A DNA stretch of 64,000 nucleotides from the NCBI RefSeq assembly GCF_900101955.1, contig NZ_FNAQ01000010.1, positions 1 to 64,000 on the forward strand. Reading direction: 5' to 3'. The translations under genes were made by a program, and so were the position numbers. The notes under the pieces were generated by a model, which saw nothing but the letters and a program-made list of their open reading frames with translations, was not told the origin of the DNA and ran no database searches. The stretch is from Desulfuromonas thiophila. GTDB lineage: Bacteria > Desulfobacterota > Desulfuromonadia > Desulfuromonadales > Desulfuromonadaceae. Of the stretch, positions 1 to 9,910 are shown one piece after another (position 1 is the first letter of the stretch; every line of letters begins with the position of its first letter).

Positions 1-297
1 CGAGGGCTATCCCTGCGCATGGATCACGGCACCCAGTACCTCTCAGACCATTTTCAGAACCAGATCAAGTTCTGGGGGATCACTCCCAGCTTTGCCTTTG
101 TTGCCGAACCCCAGACCAATGGAGTTGCCGAACGGTTCAACCGCACCTTGAAAGAGCAGGCCATCTATGGCCGGGTTTTCCGTAACATCACCGACGTTCG
201 CGAAGCCGTGAAGACCTTCGTGGAGCTTTACAACAGCGAATGGCGTGTTGAGAAAAACGGCTTCAGATCACCCGATGAAATCCGTCAGGCGGCGTAA
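1..297 (+). CDS. Transposase, integrase-core C-terminal part (cut by window edge)
   Basis: The reading frame is open from the first base and ends with TAA at 295-297, so the 5' part lies outside the window. The visible 98 residues are the end of a DDE (rve) integrase core of IS3-like transposases: MDHGTQYLS carries the second catalytic Asp, and NGVAERFNRTLKE carries the catalytic Glu. Such enzymes cut and join the ends of their own element. It sits directly before a broken IS21 istA, so it probably belongs to an element that inserted into or beside istA. The subfamily cannot be fixed from the fragment. Confidence 0.85.
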   Translation, partial: RGLSLRMDHGTQYLSDHFQNQIKFWGITPSFAFVAEPQTNGVAERFNRTLKEQAIYGRVFRNITDVREAVKTFVELYNSEWRVEKNGFRSPDEIRQAA

Positions 298-306
298 GCT
301 AAACTT

Positions 307-1768
<1,462 letters not shown>

Positions 1769-1783
1769 CAGGCGGGTGGGTCA

Positions 1784-1840
1784 ATTTTCAGTTTCCAAAG
1801 AACCGGTAAAATGGGTCAGTTTTCGATTGCCGTTGACAAC
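1784..1840 (+). repeat. IS21 right-end repeats
   Basis: Just after istB there are two related direct repeats, GGGTCAATTTTCAGT (from about 1788) and GGGTCAGTTTTCGAT (from about 1813), followed by a GC-poor end TTGACAAC near 1840. IS21 elements carry several transposase-binding repeats at their ends, so this is probably the right terminus of the element. No matching left end is visible, in keeping with loss of the 5' half of istA. Confidence 0.6.
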
Positions 1841-1893
1841 GTTCTTCTTATGCTCCAGAAACGCCATGCCGGCCTGATCGATGAGGCGCTGAA
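1841..1893 (-). pseudogene. Inverted fragment of a second istB
   Basis: Read on the minus strand this short stretch encodes RLIDQAGMAFLEHKKNVV, almost the same as [18 protein letters not shown] of istB (about 1240-1290, plus strand). Nothing of istB on either side of this piece is present. It is therefore a scrap of another IS21 copy lying in opposite orientation, joined to the right end of the first element and cut on its other side by the IS3 element that begins at 1894. Confidence 0.65.
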
Positions 1894-1948
1894 CTGATAC
1901 TGAAGTTCGGACAGTGTGGCGGCGGGAATAAGGTGGAAAGCCATCATG

Positions 1949-2742
1949 GTTATGCCGCCAGTCCGAGTGTCGGGCCGGCGTAGCCGGGCTGGAGTTTTTG
2001 CCAATATGCTTCATCCTGGGTCTTATCGTCCAGGCTGGAATCAGGCCGCCGGGTGTTATAGAAACCGATCTAACGTTTCAGCCCCTGTTGGACCTGTCGG
2101 TTTCAAAGGCGCACAGATAAATGCACTCATATTTCAGAGAGCGCCAGAGTCGCTCAATCATTACATTGTCCATCCAGCGCCCTTTGCCATCCATCGAAAT
2201 ACAGATGTCAGGGTGCTTTTGGAGGCCCTCTTCGAGGGCTTCGGTGCAGAAGTCGGCTTCTATGGTGTTGGACAGCCGCCAGGACAGAGAACCTTGCGGG
2301 TTGCCCAGTCCATGATCGCCACTAGGTAGAGAAAGCCCCTGGGCATGGGGATATAACTGATGTCGGCGCCAGACTTTGTTAGAGCGATCGATGATTATCC
2401 CTTGCAGCAGATAGGGGTAGATCTTGTGTTGCTTGTTCGGTAACGAGGTCTTTGGCTTTTGGTAAATCGCTGACAGACTCATTTGCTTCATCAACCGGCT
2501 GATCAGGGTGCGGCTGACGGCATAGCCTTCTCGGCGCAGATGGCGGGTCATCTGCCGGGACTGTAAAAGTGTGTTTCCAGGTATTGTTCGTCGGTCAGGT
2601 GCATCAGTTCCAGATTCAGTTCAGTTTCGCCGCTCGGCCGGTAGTAGGTTGAGTGAGTAACCGATAAAAGCTCGCATTGCTTGACAATGCTCAAGTGTGG
2701 ATGATTGGGTTGAACTAGGGCTTTCCTTCGGTCGTAGCTCAA
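1949..2742 (-). pseudogene. IS3 transposase orfB remnant
   Basis: Minus-strand pieces in successive frames together spell an IS3 orfB: HPHLSIVKQCELLSV, then after a shift near 2548 MTRHLRREGYAVSRTLISRL, SAIYQKPKTSLPNKQHKIYP, a doubly shifted stretch around 2330-2380, LSWRLSNTIEADFC, ISMDGKGRWMDNVMIERLWR, and after another shift and a TAG codon IGFYNTRRPDSSLD, ending at TAA 1949-1951. The stretch that normally holds the second catalytic Asp (TDQGSQF) between EALEEGL and ISMDGKG is deleted. The enzyme is dead. Confidence 0.88.
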
Positions 2743-3049
2743 CGAATGCGACCGAAGGCGTCGGCTAAAAAATCCTGCTCCACCGTGAGCTGGCCGATCT
2801 TGGCGTGCAGTTCCTTGATCTGCGGATCATTGTTGTTGCGGGTACGTTCCGCTTTGCTGCTGAATGTTTCGGCCATATTGTCTATAGCCTGTCGCTTCCA
2901 GTTGGTGGTTTGTTTGGGGCCTCCTCCGCAGAATCTGTGGGTAGAGGGCGGTAAAAATTAGAGCATTGTCTCCCCCGGGTGGATAGGAAAATAACGAAGA
3001 CCTGGGCTTTGAACTTGGCCAAATAGCGTTTACGTTTCAACTTGATCAT
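2739..3049 (-). pseudogene. IS3 orfA (helix-turn-helix) remnant
   Basis: Minus-strand start MIKLKRKRYLAKFKAQV at 3049 matches the beginning of IS3 orfA proteins, and NWKRQAIDNMAETFSSKAER followed by IKELHAKIGQLTVEQDFLA matches the end, stopping at 2739-2741. The middle is out of frame, so at least two frameshifts are present. OrfA normally binds the element ends and is fused to OrfB by programmed frameshifting; here neither product can be made whole. Confidence 0.8.
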
Positions 3050-3139
3050 GGAATCTCTCTTTCGTCAGTGCGTGGCTCTACACCTTAATGCACAGTCCGA
3101 AATTTTAGTACCAGCTCTATGCGTTAGAGGAGGCTTGTT

Positions 3140-4495
3140 GTGTACAATACAGCAGATACTATAATTGCGCCTGCTACGGCTATTGGTAATGGTGGTATAG
3201 CTATTTTGCGACTTTCTGGGCCCGATAGTCTTTATCTTTTGCAATTGCTTTTTACCCCTATGCGTCCGGATAATGCTTTTTGTAGTCATTATTTAATGTA
3301 TGGTGTTTTGCGCGATGGCGATTCCCTTGTTGATCGTGTTATGGCTGTCTTTATGCGTTCTCCTAACAGCTTTACCCGTGAGGATGTTGCTGAAATTCAC
3401 TGTCATGGAAATCGCCATATCGTTAATCGTATTCTTGACCTGTTTCTATCCAGAGGTGCCCGATTGGCACATCCAGGCGAATTTTCTTATCGATCCTTTC
3501 TTAATGGTGGAATGGATCTAACGCGGGCAGAAGCTGTTTCCGGATTAATTCAGGCTCGGAGTCATGACGGGGCTGTTCAGGCTCAGCTTCAGTTAGGTGG
3601 CAAGCTTCATGCTTTGATTGAGGAGGGGAGCGAGCGGTTGGTTTATATGCTCGCTTTGATTGAGGCTTATCTTGACTTTCCCGAGGATGAAGTATCGCCA
3701 GAGCATTATAAGACTCTGGAGGAAGAGGGTAGTGCTGCGCTTTCTTTTTTTTCGCGACTTGCTGATAGTTATTGTTATGGTCGCCTTTTGGCTGATGGGA
3801 TCAAAATTCTGATTCTTGGTCCTCCTAATGCGGGTAAGAGTTCCTTGTTGAACTGCCTGCTAGGTTATGAACGGGCTATCGTTAGTCATGTCCCTGGTAC
3901 AACTCGTGATTTTATTCAGGATGAATTTGTTCTTGGTCCATTTGCAGCCCAGTTGATTGATACTGCCGGTCTTCGCGATACTGATGATCCTGTTGAGTTG
4001 ATCGGAATTCGAGTCGCGCGCGGCAAAATAGTTGAATCCGATCTTATTCTTTTTGTTGTTGATGGCACTTCACCTTTTGACTGTTCTCTTCCTGCAGATA
4101 TTCCTCAAGGTAAACCACTTCTTTTAATCAATAATAAAATGGATGCGCCAGGCTTTCGAGATTTCCAGATGTCGGTACCTGTGGTTAATTTCTCTGCGAA
4201 GACAGGTGAGGGTCTCGATCGATTGAAAGCTAATATGCTTGATTGTTTATTGCCGGGGGGTGATTTGCCTGATCGTGAGTCGGTTGTCATTACCCAGCAA
4301 CGGCACTATCAATCTCTTAAGGTTGTCAATGCTGAGTTGTCTGCGTTGTTGTCAGCTTTACGTGAAGGTGTTGAGGGTGAGTTTCTTTCTTGTCATTTGC
4401 GGCAAGCTCTTCAGGTTTTGTCTGAGCTGACTGGTGAGGTTTCTAATCCTGATATCTTAAGTGTGGTTTTTAGTAAATTCTGTATCGGCAAGTGA
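3140..4495 (+). CDS. mnmE: tRNA modification GTPase MnmE
   Basis: 451 residues. With MnmG it makes the cmnm5 group on wobble uridine 34 of tRNAs. The N-terminal formyl-tetrahydrofolate-binding domain spans about 1-120, followed by a helical domain with an inserted G domain: G1 GPPNAGKSS, G2 GTTRD, G3 DTAG, G4 NKMD. The C-terminus is the conserved FCIGK with the essential Cys. GTG start at 3140 has AGAGGAGG upstream. The gene is AT-rich with T-ending codons: the sample line 3181-3240 is 38% GC and 3601-3660 is 48%, against 68% in 13921-13980 of atpD. In relatives jag and yidC usually precede it; here IS remnants do. Confidence 0.97.
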   Translation: MYNTADTIIAPATAIGNGGIAILRLSGPDSLYLLQLLFTPMRPDNAFCSHYLMYGVLRDGDSLVDRVMAVFMRSPNSFTREDVAEIHCHGNRHIVNRILDLFLSRGARLAHPGEFSYRSFLNGGMDLTRAEAVSGLIQARSHDGAVQAQLQLGGKLHALIEEGSERLVYMLALIEAYLDFPEDEVSPEHYKTLEEEGSAALSFFSRLADSYCYGRLLADGIKILILGPPNAGKSSLLNCLLGYERAIVSHVPGTTRDFIQDEFVLGPFAAQLIDTAGLRDTDDPVELIGIRVARGKIVESDLILFVVDGTSPFDCSLPADIPQGKPLLLINNKMDAPGFRDFQMSVPVVNFSAKTGEGLDRLKANMLDCLLPGGDLPDRESVVITQQRHYQSLKVVNAELSALLSALREGVEGEFLSCHLRQALQVLSELTGEVSNPDILSVVFSKFCIGK

Positions 4496-4716
4496 AGCTA
4501 GTCCTTTGTTGACTTTTATGTCTCCTGACGTCATATGTGTGGCCATTTTCCTTTTCTGTTGATGTCTGGCCATTAATTGCGCACTTAGTGCTCATCTGCT
4601 TCTTGCTTGCAGTTAAGGCTCAGTTGTAACTTGCGATTTCGTTTTTCTCTCTAGTTGTAGTATGATTCTTCGGTTGATTTCAATTTTTTCGTCTTCTGGG
4701 CTGAATTTGTGTACGA
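4496..4716. other. AT-rich spacer between mnmE and mnmG
   Basis: About 220 bases with no convincing open frame on either strand and no clear terminator. Its only recognisable element is the parS site that follows it. The spacer is unusual because mnmE and mnmG are often close together. Confidence 0.5.
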
Positions 4717-4734
4717 ATGTTTCACGTGAAACAT
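4717..4734. promoter_or_regulatory. parS: parS centromere site
   Basis: ATGTTTCACGTGAAACAT is a perfect 18-base palindrome that contains the universal bacterial parS core TGTTTCACGTGAAACA (4718-4733) without a mismatch. ParB binds this sequence, loads as a CTP-dependent clamp and spreads to form the partition complex. It lies 18 bases before the mnmG start and about 2.6 kb from parA-parB. This supports an origin-proximal position for the window. Confidence 0.95.
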
Positions 4735-4751
4735 GAAGAATCGAGGCAAGA

Positions 4752-6638
4752 GTGTCGACATACGGTAAGATTTACGATGTGGTAATCGTTGGTGCAGGCC
4801 ATGCAGGCTGTGAGGCGGCGTTCGCCAGCGCCCGTATGGGTTGCTCAACCTTGCTTTTAAATCTGAGTCTTGATGCCGTGGCGCAGATGTCATGTAACCC
4901 TGCGATAGGTGGGTTGGCCAAGAGTCAGCTGGTGCGAGAAATTGATGCCCTGGGTGGAGAGATGGCCCTGAATATTGATCAAACCGGTATTCAGTTTCGG
5001 GTGTTGAATACGCGTAAGGGGCCAGCCGTGCAGGCTTTGCGGGCTCAGGCTGATCGACGGTTGTATTCCTTGCGCATGAAACAACGGTTGGAAACTTGTG
5101 CCGGTTTGGATCTTAAGCAGGGTTCGGTGTGTCGGTTGCTGTTGGATAAAGACAGAATCTGTGGGGTGGTAACGCGCGAAGGGTTGGTGTTTCGGTGCCG
5201 TGCCGTGGTTTTGACTACAGGAACCTTCATGCGAGGGTTGATTCATGTGGGGTTGGATCATTATGCCGGAGGACGCGCGGGTGAGCCTCCATCTGAGGGA
5301 TTGTCTGATCAGCTGCGATCACTTGGCTTTGATGTTGGACGTCTGAAGACGGGGACGCCACCGCGGCTAAATCGTCGTAGTATTGATTTCAGCCAGACTG
5401 AGGAGCAGCCGGGAGACTGTCCAGCCCCTGTGTTCTCTAGTATGTCGTCCGCTGTGGTGCAACATCAGGTGTCTTGTTTTATTACGGGGACCAACGAGCG
5501 CACGCATGAAGAAATTCGTAAAGGATTAGATCGCTCTCCGCTTTACAGTGGTGTGATAGAGGGGGTCGGCCCGCGCTACTGTCCATCAATAGAGGATAAG
5601 GTTGTTCGCTTTCCGGAAAAAACATGTCACCAGGTTTTTTTGGAGCCAGAGGGTTTAAAGACCGCCGAGATTTATCCAAATGGGGTGCCGACATCTCTGC
5701 CAGCAGACGTACAGCTGGCATTTTTGCGGACCATACCAGGGTTGCAGCAGGTAGAGATAATGCGGCCCGGATATGCTATCGAATATGATTATGTCAACCC
5801 GGTCCAGCTTAAACCCTCTCTAGAAACCAAGGGAGTTGCTGGACTCTTCAATGCAGGGCAGATTAATGGTACGTCGGGCTATGAAGAGGCGGGTGCCCAG
5901 GGCTTGATGGCTGGTCTCAATGCGGTGCGTTATGTGCGTGAACAAGAGCCTATAGTGCTGCGGCGTGATCAGGGGTATATCGGGGTTTTGCTGGACGATC
6001 TCGTGACTCTTGGGGCGACAGAACCCTACCGTATGTTTACGTCACGGGCGGAATACCGTTTGCTGCTGAGAGAAGATAATGCCGATCAGCGGCTGACTCC
6101 GCTGGGTCGTTCATTGGGTTTGGTAGATGATTCGCGTTGGTTCCGCTTTGAGAAAAAAATGCAGGAGCTATCACGCGCTGAAGAGTTGCTGGAAAAATGT
6201 CGGCTTCAGCCGCAGGAGGAAACCATCTGGCGAAGTGTTGGGCTGGATGAACTGAAGAATGGCATGAATCTGAAAACGGCGTTAAGGCGGCCTGAGATCG
6301 ATATTAATCGACTGACCGGTTGCTTTGAAGAGCTGTCCTCTGTTGATCGGCAGATACTCAGGCAGCTGGAAACAGAAATAAAATACGCCGGATATATTGA
6401 ACGGCAAAAAAAACAGGTTGAAGCCAGCCGAAAGCTGGAAGCGGTGAGGATTCCCGAGGATTTCGATTATCGATCAATTAATGGTCTCTCTCGCGAGGTG
6501 GTTGAAAAACTGCAGCGGGTTCAGCCACGCAATCTGCGTCAGGCGGGAATGATCTCCGGGGTAACACCCGCAGCCGTGGCCATCTTGGCAGTTATGCTGC
6601 GCCGACGCTCGCGGGAACGGCAGACGGCTGATGTCTGA
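4752..6638 (+). CDS. mnmG: tRNA uridine-5-carboxymethylaminomethyl synthase MnmG
   Basis: 628 residues, usual length. It is the FAD-dependent partner of MnmE in wobble-uridine modification. The N-terminal dinucleotide-binding motif VIVGAGHAGCEAA is at about residues 11-23. The region has the GidA signatures CNPAIGG, TGTFMRGLIH and NGTSGYEEAGAQG, and the C-terminal helical domain ends with QPRNLRQAGMISGVTPAA. GTG start at 4752 follows GAGG at about 4744. The stop overlaps the rsmG start by 8 bases, so these two are translated from one message. Confidence 0.97.
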   Translation: MSTYGKIYDVVIVGAGHAGCEAAFASARMGCSTLLLNLSLDAVAQMSCNPAIGGLAKSQLVREIDALGGEMALNIDQTGIQFRVLNTRKGPAVQALRAQADRRLYSLRMKQRLETCAGLDLKQGSVCRLLLDKDRICGVVTREGLVFRCRAVVLTTGTFMRGLIHVGLDHYAGGRAGEPPSEGLSDQLRSLGFDVGRLKTGTPPRLNRRSIDFSQTEEQPGDCPAPVFSSMSSAVVQHQVSCFITGTNERTHEEIRKGLDRSPLYSGVIEGVGPRYCPSIEDKVVRFPEKTCHQVFLEPEGLKTAEIYPNGVPTSLPADVQLAFLRTIPGLQQVEIMRPGYAIEYDYVNPVQLKPSLETKGVAGLFNAGQINGTSGYEEAGAQGLMAGLNAVRYVREQEPIVLRRDQGYIGVLLDDLVTLGATEPYRMFTSRAEYRLLLREDNADQRLTPLGRSLGLVDDSRWFRFEKKMQELSRAEELLEKCRLQPQEETIWRSVGLDELKNGMNLKTALRRPEIDINRLTGCFEELSSVDRQILRQLETEIKYAGYIERQKKQVEASRKLEAVRIPEDFDYRSINGLSREVVEKLQRVQPRNLRQAGMISGVTPAAVAILAVMLRRRSRERQTADV

Positions 6639-7290
6639 GAAGTTATTCTTTCCGCTTGAGTTGTCTGAGCAGTTGCAGCTTAAAGGGCAAAATTCTCGCA
6701 TCGTTGCCTTGGCCTGCGAGCGTTACATGCAGGAGCTGCTTAACTGGAATCAAAAAATAAACCTGACCGCGATCACAGACTGGGCTGAATGCTGGGAAAA
6801 GCACATCATCGATTCGCTGCAGTTGCTGGAGTTTCTGAAGGGAACAGAACGTTTGCTGGATCTTGGTTCGGGTGCGGGTCTGCCTGGTCTGGTGCTAGCC
6901 CTCGCCGTACCGCAACTGCAGGTAACTTCTCTGGATAAGGTCGAGAAAAAAATACGCTTCCAACGGCATTGTCAGCGACTGCTCCAACTGAATAATGTTC
7001 AGGTTGTTGCAGGGCGGATAGAGCAGCAGGTCTCCATATTGGAAAACAGCTTTGATGTGGTAGTCTGCCGAGCTTTGAACCGACTGGCCGATTTTGCCCG
7101 ACTGGCGCAGCCTTTTTTGGTCGCTGATGGACGGTTGATAGCGATGAAAAGCACGCAGGTGCAAGCCGAGATTGAGCAATGGCGTCAGGAGGGTGGTGAA
7201 GAGACCCTGACGCTGGTGGATGTGCATGAATACCGTTTACCGTATTCAGGGGCCTATCGCGCCCTGGTGACACTAGCCCGGCGAACCTGA
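6631..7290 (+). CDS. rsmG: 16S rRNA m7G527 methyltransferase RsmG
   Basis: 219 residues, normal length for RsmG (GidB). It methylates N7 of G527 in 16S rRNA using S-adenosylmethionine. The SAM-binding motif LLDLGSGAGLPGL is at about residues 75-87, preceded by NWNQKINLTAI, a conserved N-terminal signature. The ATG at 6631 lies inside the end of mnmG, giving an 8-base overlap and translational coupling. Confidence 0.95.
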   Translation: MSEKLFFPLELSEQLQLKGQNSRIVALACERYMQELLNWNQKINLTAITDWAECWEKHIIDSLQLLEFLKGTERLLDLGSGAGLPGLVLALAVPQLQVTSLDKVEKKIRFQRHCQRLLQLNNVQVVAGRIEQQVSILENSFDVVVCRALNRLADFARLAQPFLVADGRLIAMKSTQVQAEIEQWRQEGGEETLTLVDVHEYRLPYSGAYRALVTLARRT

Positions 7291-7369
7291 CGGGTAGTCA
7301 ACGACAACAAAAGAGCTGTGGTGGTGGCCAAGGGGGGCTTTTGGCTGAAAAGCCCAGAAGGAGAAATAT

Positions 7370-8161
7370 ATGGCAGCAACCATACTTGCCATTGCCAATC
7401 AGAAGGGCGGCGTAGGAAAAACGACTACAGCAGTAAATCTGGCTGCCAGTCTAGCGGTGGCAGAACAGCGCACGTTGCTGGTGGACATGGATCCCCAGGG
7501 CAATGCCAGCAGCGGGGTAGGGGTCGACAGCCGCGGCCTGGCTGAAACGATTTATCCGGTACTGCTGGATGAGGCACTTCTGTCCGAAGTTATTCGTCGC
7601 ACTGACCTTGGGGGTCTTCATCTGGTTGCAGCCAATACCGATCTTATCGGGGCCGAACTGGAGTTGGTTGCCCTGGATGACCGTGAAACCTGTCTGCAAC
7701 GCGCCCTGCTTGAGGTGATGGATGATTATGATTATGTTCTCATTGACTGTCCACCCTCGCTTGGCCTGCTGACCGTCAACGCGCTGGTGGCGGCTCATCA
7801 GGTTCTTGTCCCGCTGCAATGTGAATACTACGCCATGGAGGGCTTAGGCCACCTGACTAAAACCATTGAATTGATCAGACAGCAGCTCAATCCGAGACTG
7901 ATTTTAGAGGGTATTGTTCTGACCATGTTCGATCAACGTAATAATCTGTCGCATCTGGTCAGCGAGGAGGCGAGACAGCATTTTGGCCGAAGTGTTTATG
8001 ATACCGTTATTCCGCGTAATGTGCGTTTGTCGGAGGCGCCCAGCCACGGACAACCGGTGCTGCTGTACGATATTGGCTCAAAAGGGGCTCAGGCTTATAT
8101 GCAGTTAGCTGAGGAATTTCTCAGGAGGTGTGCACATGGCGAAAAGACCCGCGTTAGGTAA
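7370..8161 (+). CDS. parA: Chromosome partition ATPase ParA (Soj)
   Basis: 263 residues. Deviant Walker A KGGVGKTT with the signature lysine is at about residues 11-18, the A' motif LVDMDPQGNASSG at about 38-50, and Walker B YVLIDCPPSLGLLT. It binds DNA non-specifically in its ATP form and moves ParB-parS complexes. ATG at 7370 follows AGAAGGAG. The end overlaps parB by 26 bases. Its location next to mnmE-mnmG-rsmG and parS is the classic chromosomal par locus. Confidence 0.96.
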   Translation: MAATILAIANQKGGVGKTTTAVNLAASLAVAEQRTLLVDMDPQGNASSGVGVDSRGLAETIYPVLLDEALLSEVIRRTDLGGLHLVAANTDLIGAELELVALDDRETCLQRALLEVMDDYDYVLIDCPPSLGLLTVNALVAAHQVLVPLQCEYYAMEGLGHLTKTIELIRQQLNPRLILEGIVLTMFDQRNNLSHLVSEEARQHFGRSVYDTVIPRNVRLSEAPSHGQPVLLYDIGSKGAQAYMQLAEEFLRRCAHGEKTRVR

Positions 8162-8996
8162 GGGGATGGGGGCTTTGCTGGCAGGCGTGGCCGATCAGCG
8201 AGAGGGAAATTATTTTCTATGTCCGATCGAAGAACTCCGCCCACACGGCCAGCAACCGCGCAAGTCGTTCGATGACGAACGGTTGCAGGAACTGGTGGCC
8301 TCGATCCGGGAAAAGGGCGTGATTCAGCCTCTGGTGGTTCGGCGGGTAGAGGATCACTACCAGATTATCGCCGGCGAACGACGCTGGCGAGCGGCGCAGA
8401 AGGCTGGTCTGAGCGAGATTCCCGTTACGATTCAGAACGTCAGTGAGGATTGGGCTCTGGAAATCGCTCTGATTGAGAATATCCAGCGCGAAGATCTCAA
8501 TCCGATCGAAGAAGCCAACGCCTACCGTAACCTGATTGAGAACTTTGATCTGTCGCAGGAGGATGTGGCTCGCCGTGTTGGCAAGAGCCGTTCGACGGTT
8601 ACCAATGCCTTGCGCTTGCTGCGCTTGCCAGAAACGATTCAGCAGGAGGTCTTGAGTGGCCAGTTAAGCATGGGTCATGCCCGGGCGTTGCTGAGTCTGA
8701 ATGAACCGGAAGATATGCTGGAGGCCAGCCAGCAGATCATTAAAAAGCAACTGTCCGTACGGGAAACGGAGGCTCTGGTAAAAAAAATCCAAGCATTCGA
8801 GGGGGGCGGTGCGGCGAAAGTAAAAGCCTCGGTAGCAAGTTTGTCCGCCGAATTGGAACAGTTGCAGGATATCCTGCGCAAGAATCTTGGCACCCAGGTG
8901 CGTATCCGGCCGGGCGGGGCAGGTGGCCGCATCGAAATTCATTACACTAACAGCAGTGAATTACAGCGCTTGCTTGATTTTATGAACGTTGTCTAG
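8136..8996 (+). CDS. parB: Chromosome partition protein ParB (Spo0J)
   Basis: 286 residues from the ATG at 8136, which has CAGGAGG seven bases upstream; a GTG two codons earlier is less likely. The N-terminal CTP-binding ParB domain includes GERRWRAAQKAG and ENIQREDLNPIEEA. The helix-turn-helix DVARRVGKSRSTVTNALRLL reads parS. The C-terminal dimerisation part follows the linker around 225-235. It nucleates the partition complex at the parS at 4717. Confidence 0.96.
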   Translation: MAKRPALGKGMGALLAGVADQREGNYFLCPIEELRPHGQQPRKSFDDERLQELVASIREKGVIQPLVVRRVEDHYQIIAGERRWRAAQKAGLSEIPVTIQNVSEDWALEIALIENIQREDLNPIEEANAYRNLIENFDLSQEDVARRVGKSRSTVTNALRLLRLPETIQQEVLSGQLSMGHARALLSLNEPEDMLEASQQIIKKQLSVRETEALVKKIQAFEGGGAAKVKASVASLSAELEQLQDILRKNLGTQVRIRPGGAGGRIEIHYTNSSELQRLLDFMNVV

Positions 8997-9481
8997 GAGT
9001 AGCTCCGCGTGGGAAAAACAGTCCGGCCGCAGCTGCCGCTGCTGTTTAACTGGCTGCTGAAAAGTCACCTCCGGGCTTTTTCAACGACGTAAGCCGCTGA
9101 AGCCATGCTTTCCGTCTTGCTCACAAAGTCAATCAATAGCAGGGTAAGGATTGATTTAGTGAGCCCTGTAAGGGACTCCAGGGGCTGATTCTGAACAGCC
9201 TGTTAATGCCGCTGAACAGGGTCGACGGGGATCGGGTGCTTGGAAAACGATTACAGGTTCTGGCCGCAGTGACTGGGGTGCGATGGGCTGGACGGCTACG
9301 ATCAGGAGCCGCCCCCCCGATGGCGGAAGAAGAATGAAACTGCCTGATTGCTCTATAAAATTCTTGACTTACTACAAAACACTGTGTTAGGAATGCCCTG
9401 CTCTGCCCTGCAGGGTTTTTTTATGTATTCACTGGCAGCAAGCGCGAAAACTGGGAACAAAAAACGAAACGAGGTACCGCA
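8997..9481 (+). other. 485-base spacer between parB and the atp genes
   Basis: No convincing gene on either strand. Elements seen: a hairpin TGAAAAG...CTTTTTCA at about 9060-9092 that may end the parB message; a TTGACT box at 9364-9369 with only weak -10 candidates (TAGGAA near 9388); and a short hairpin CCCTG/CAGGG followed by seven T at 9396-9422, only about 60 bases before the first atp gene. The related stretches GAACAGCCTG and GAACAGGGTC near 9192-9222 may be parts of a decayed repeat. Confidence 0.45.
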
Positions 9482-9910
9482 GTGATCAGCATTGATTGGA
9501 CCCTATTGGTGCAGTTTGTCAACTTCCTGGTGCTTATGGCCGTACTCAATGTCCTGCTGTACCGTCCGCTGCGGCGTGTTATGGCTGAAAGGCAGCAGGC
9601 AATCGACGGTGGCCATCAGAAAGCACGCGATCTGGAAGCGTCGATCAACGAGAAAATGGAACGCTACCAGAATCAGCTGACCCAGGCCAAGGTTGAAGGT
9701 AGCCAGCAGGCTGCCGCCCTGCGCGCCGAGGCCGCTCAGGAAGAAAGCCGTTTGCTGAGCGCAGCCCGCGACGAAGCTGGTCAGCGGCTGGAACAGCTCA
9801 AGGGCGCTGTTGCACAGGAAGCTGAACGGGCCCGCAAAGGTCTCAAGAAGGATGCAGAAGGCTTGGCGGCGTCGATCGCCAGCAAGGTTCTGGGGAGAAA
9901 TGTGAAATGA
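9482..9910 (+). CDS. atpX: ATP synthase F0 subunit b'
   Basis: 142 residues: an N-terminal membrane helix (about 8-27, WTLLVQFVNFLVLMAVLNVL) and a long charged helical stalk rich in Gln, Glu and Ala. It forms the peripheral stalk with subunit b, holding F1 against rotation. GTG start at 9482 follows ACGAGG. It overlaps the next gene by four bases (ATGA). Paired b' and b genes are typical of Desulfuromonadales and phototrophs, while many bacteria have a single b. Confidence 0.93.
   Translation: MISIDWTLLVQFVNFLVLMAVLNVLLYRPLRRVMAERQQAIDGGHQKARDLEASINEKMERYQNQLTQAKVEGSQQAAALRAEAAQEESRLLSAARDEAGQRLEQLKGAVAQEAERARKGLKKDAEGLAASIASKVLGRNVK

Larger units (their letters stand above)
1894..3114 (-). 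mobile_element. Degenerate IS3-family element
   Basis: About 1.2 kb bounded by imperfect inverted repeats: left CTGATACTGAAGTTCGGACA (1894 on), right CACAGTCCGAAATTTTAGTA (3091 on) reading the complementary sequence inward. Inside are orfA and orfB on the minus strand in the usual IS3 order, both broken by frameshifts. No clear target-site duplication was found beside the repeats. It lies immediately upstream of mnmE, whose ribosome-binding site starts only about 12 bases beyond the right repeat. Confidence 0.8.
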
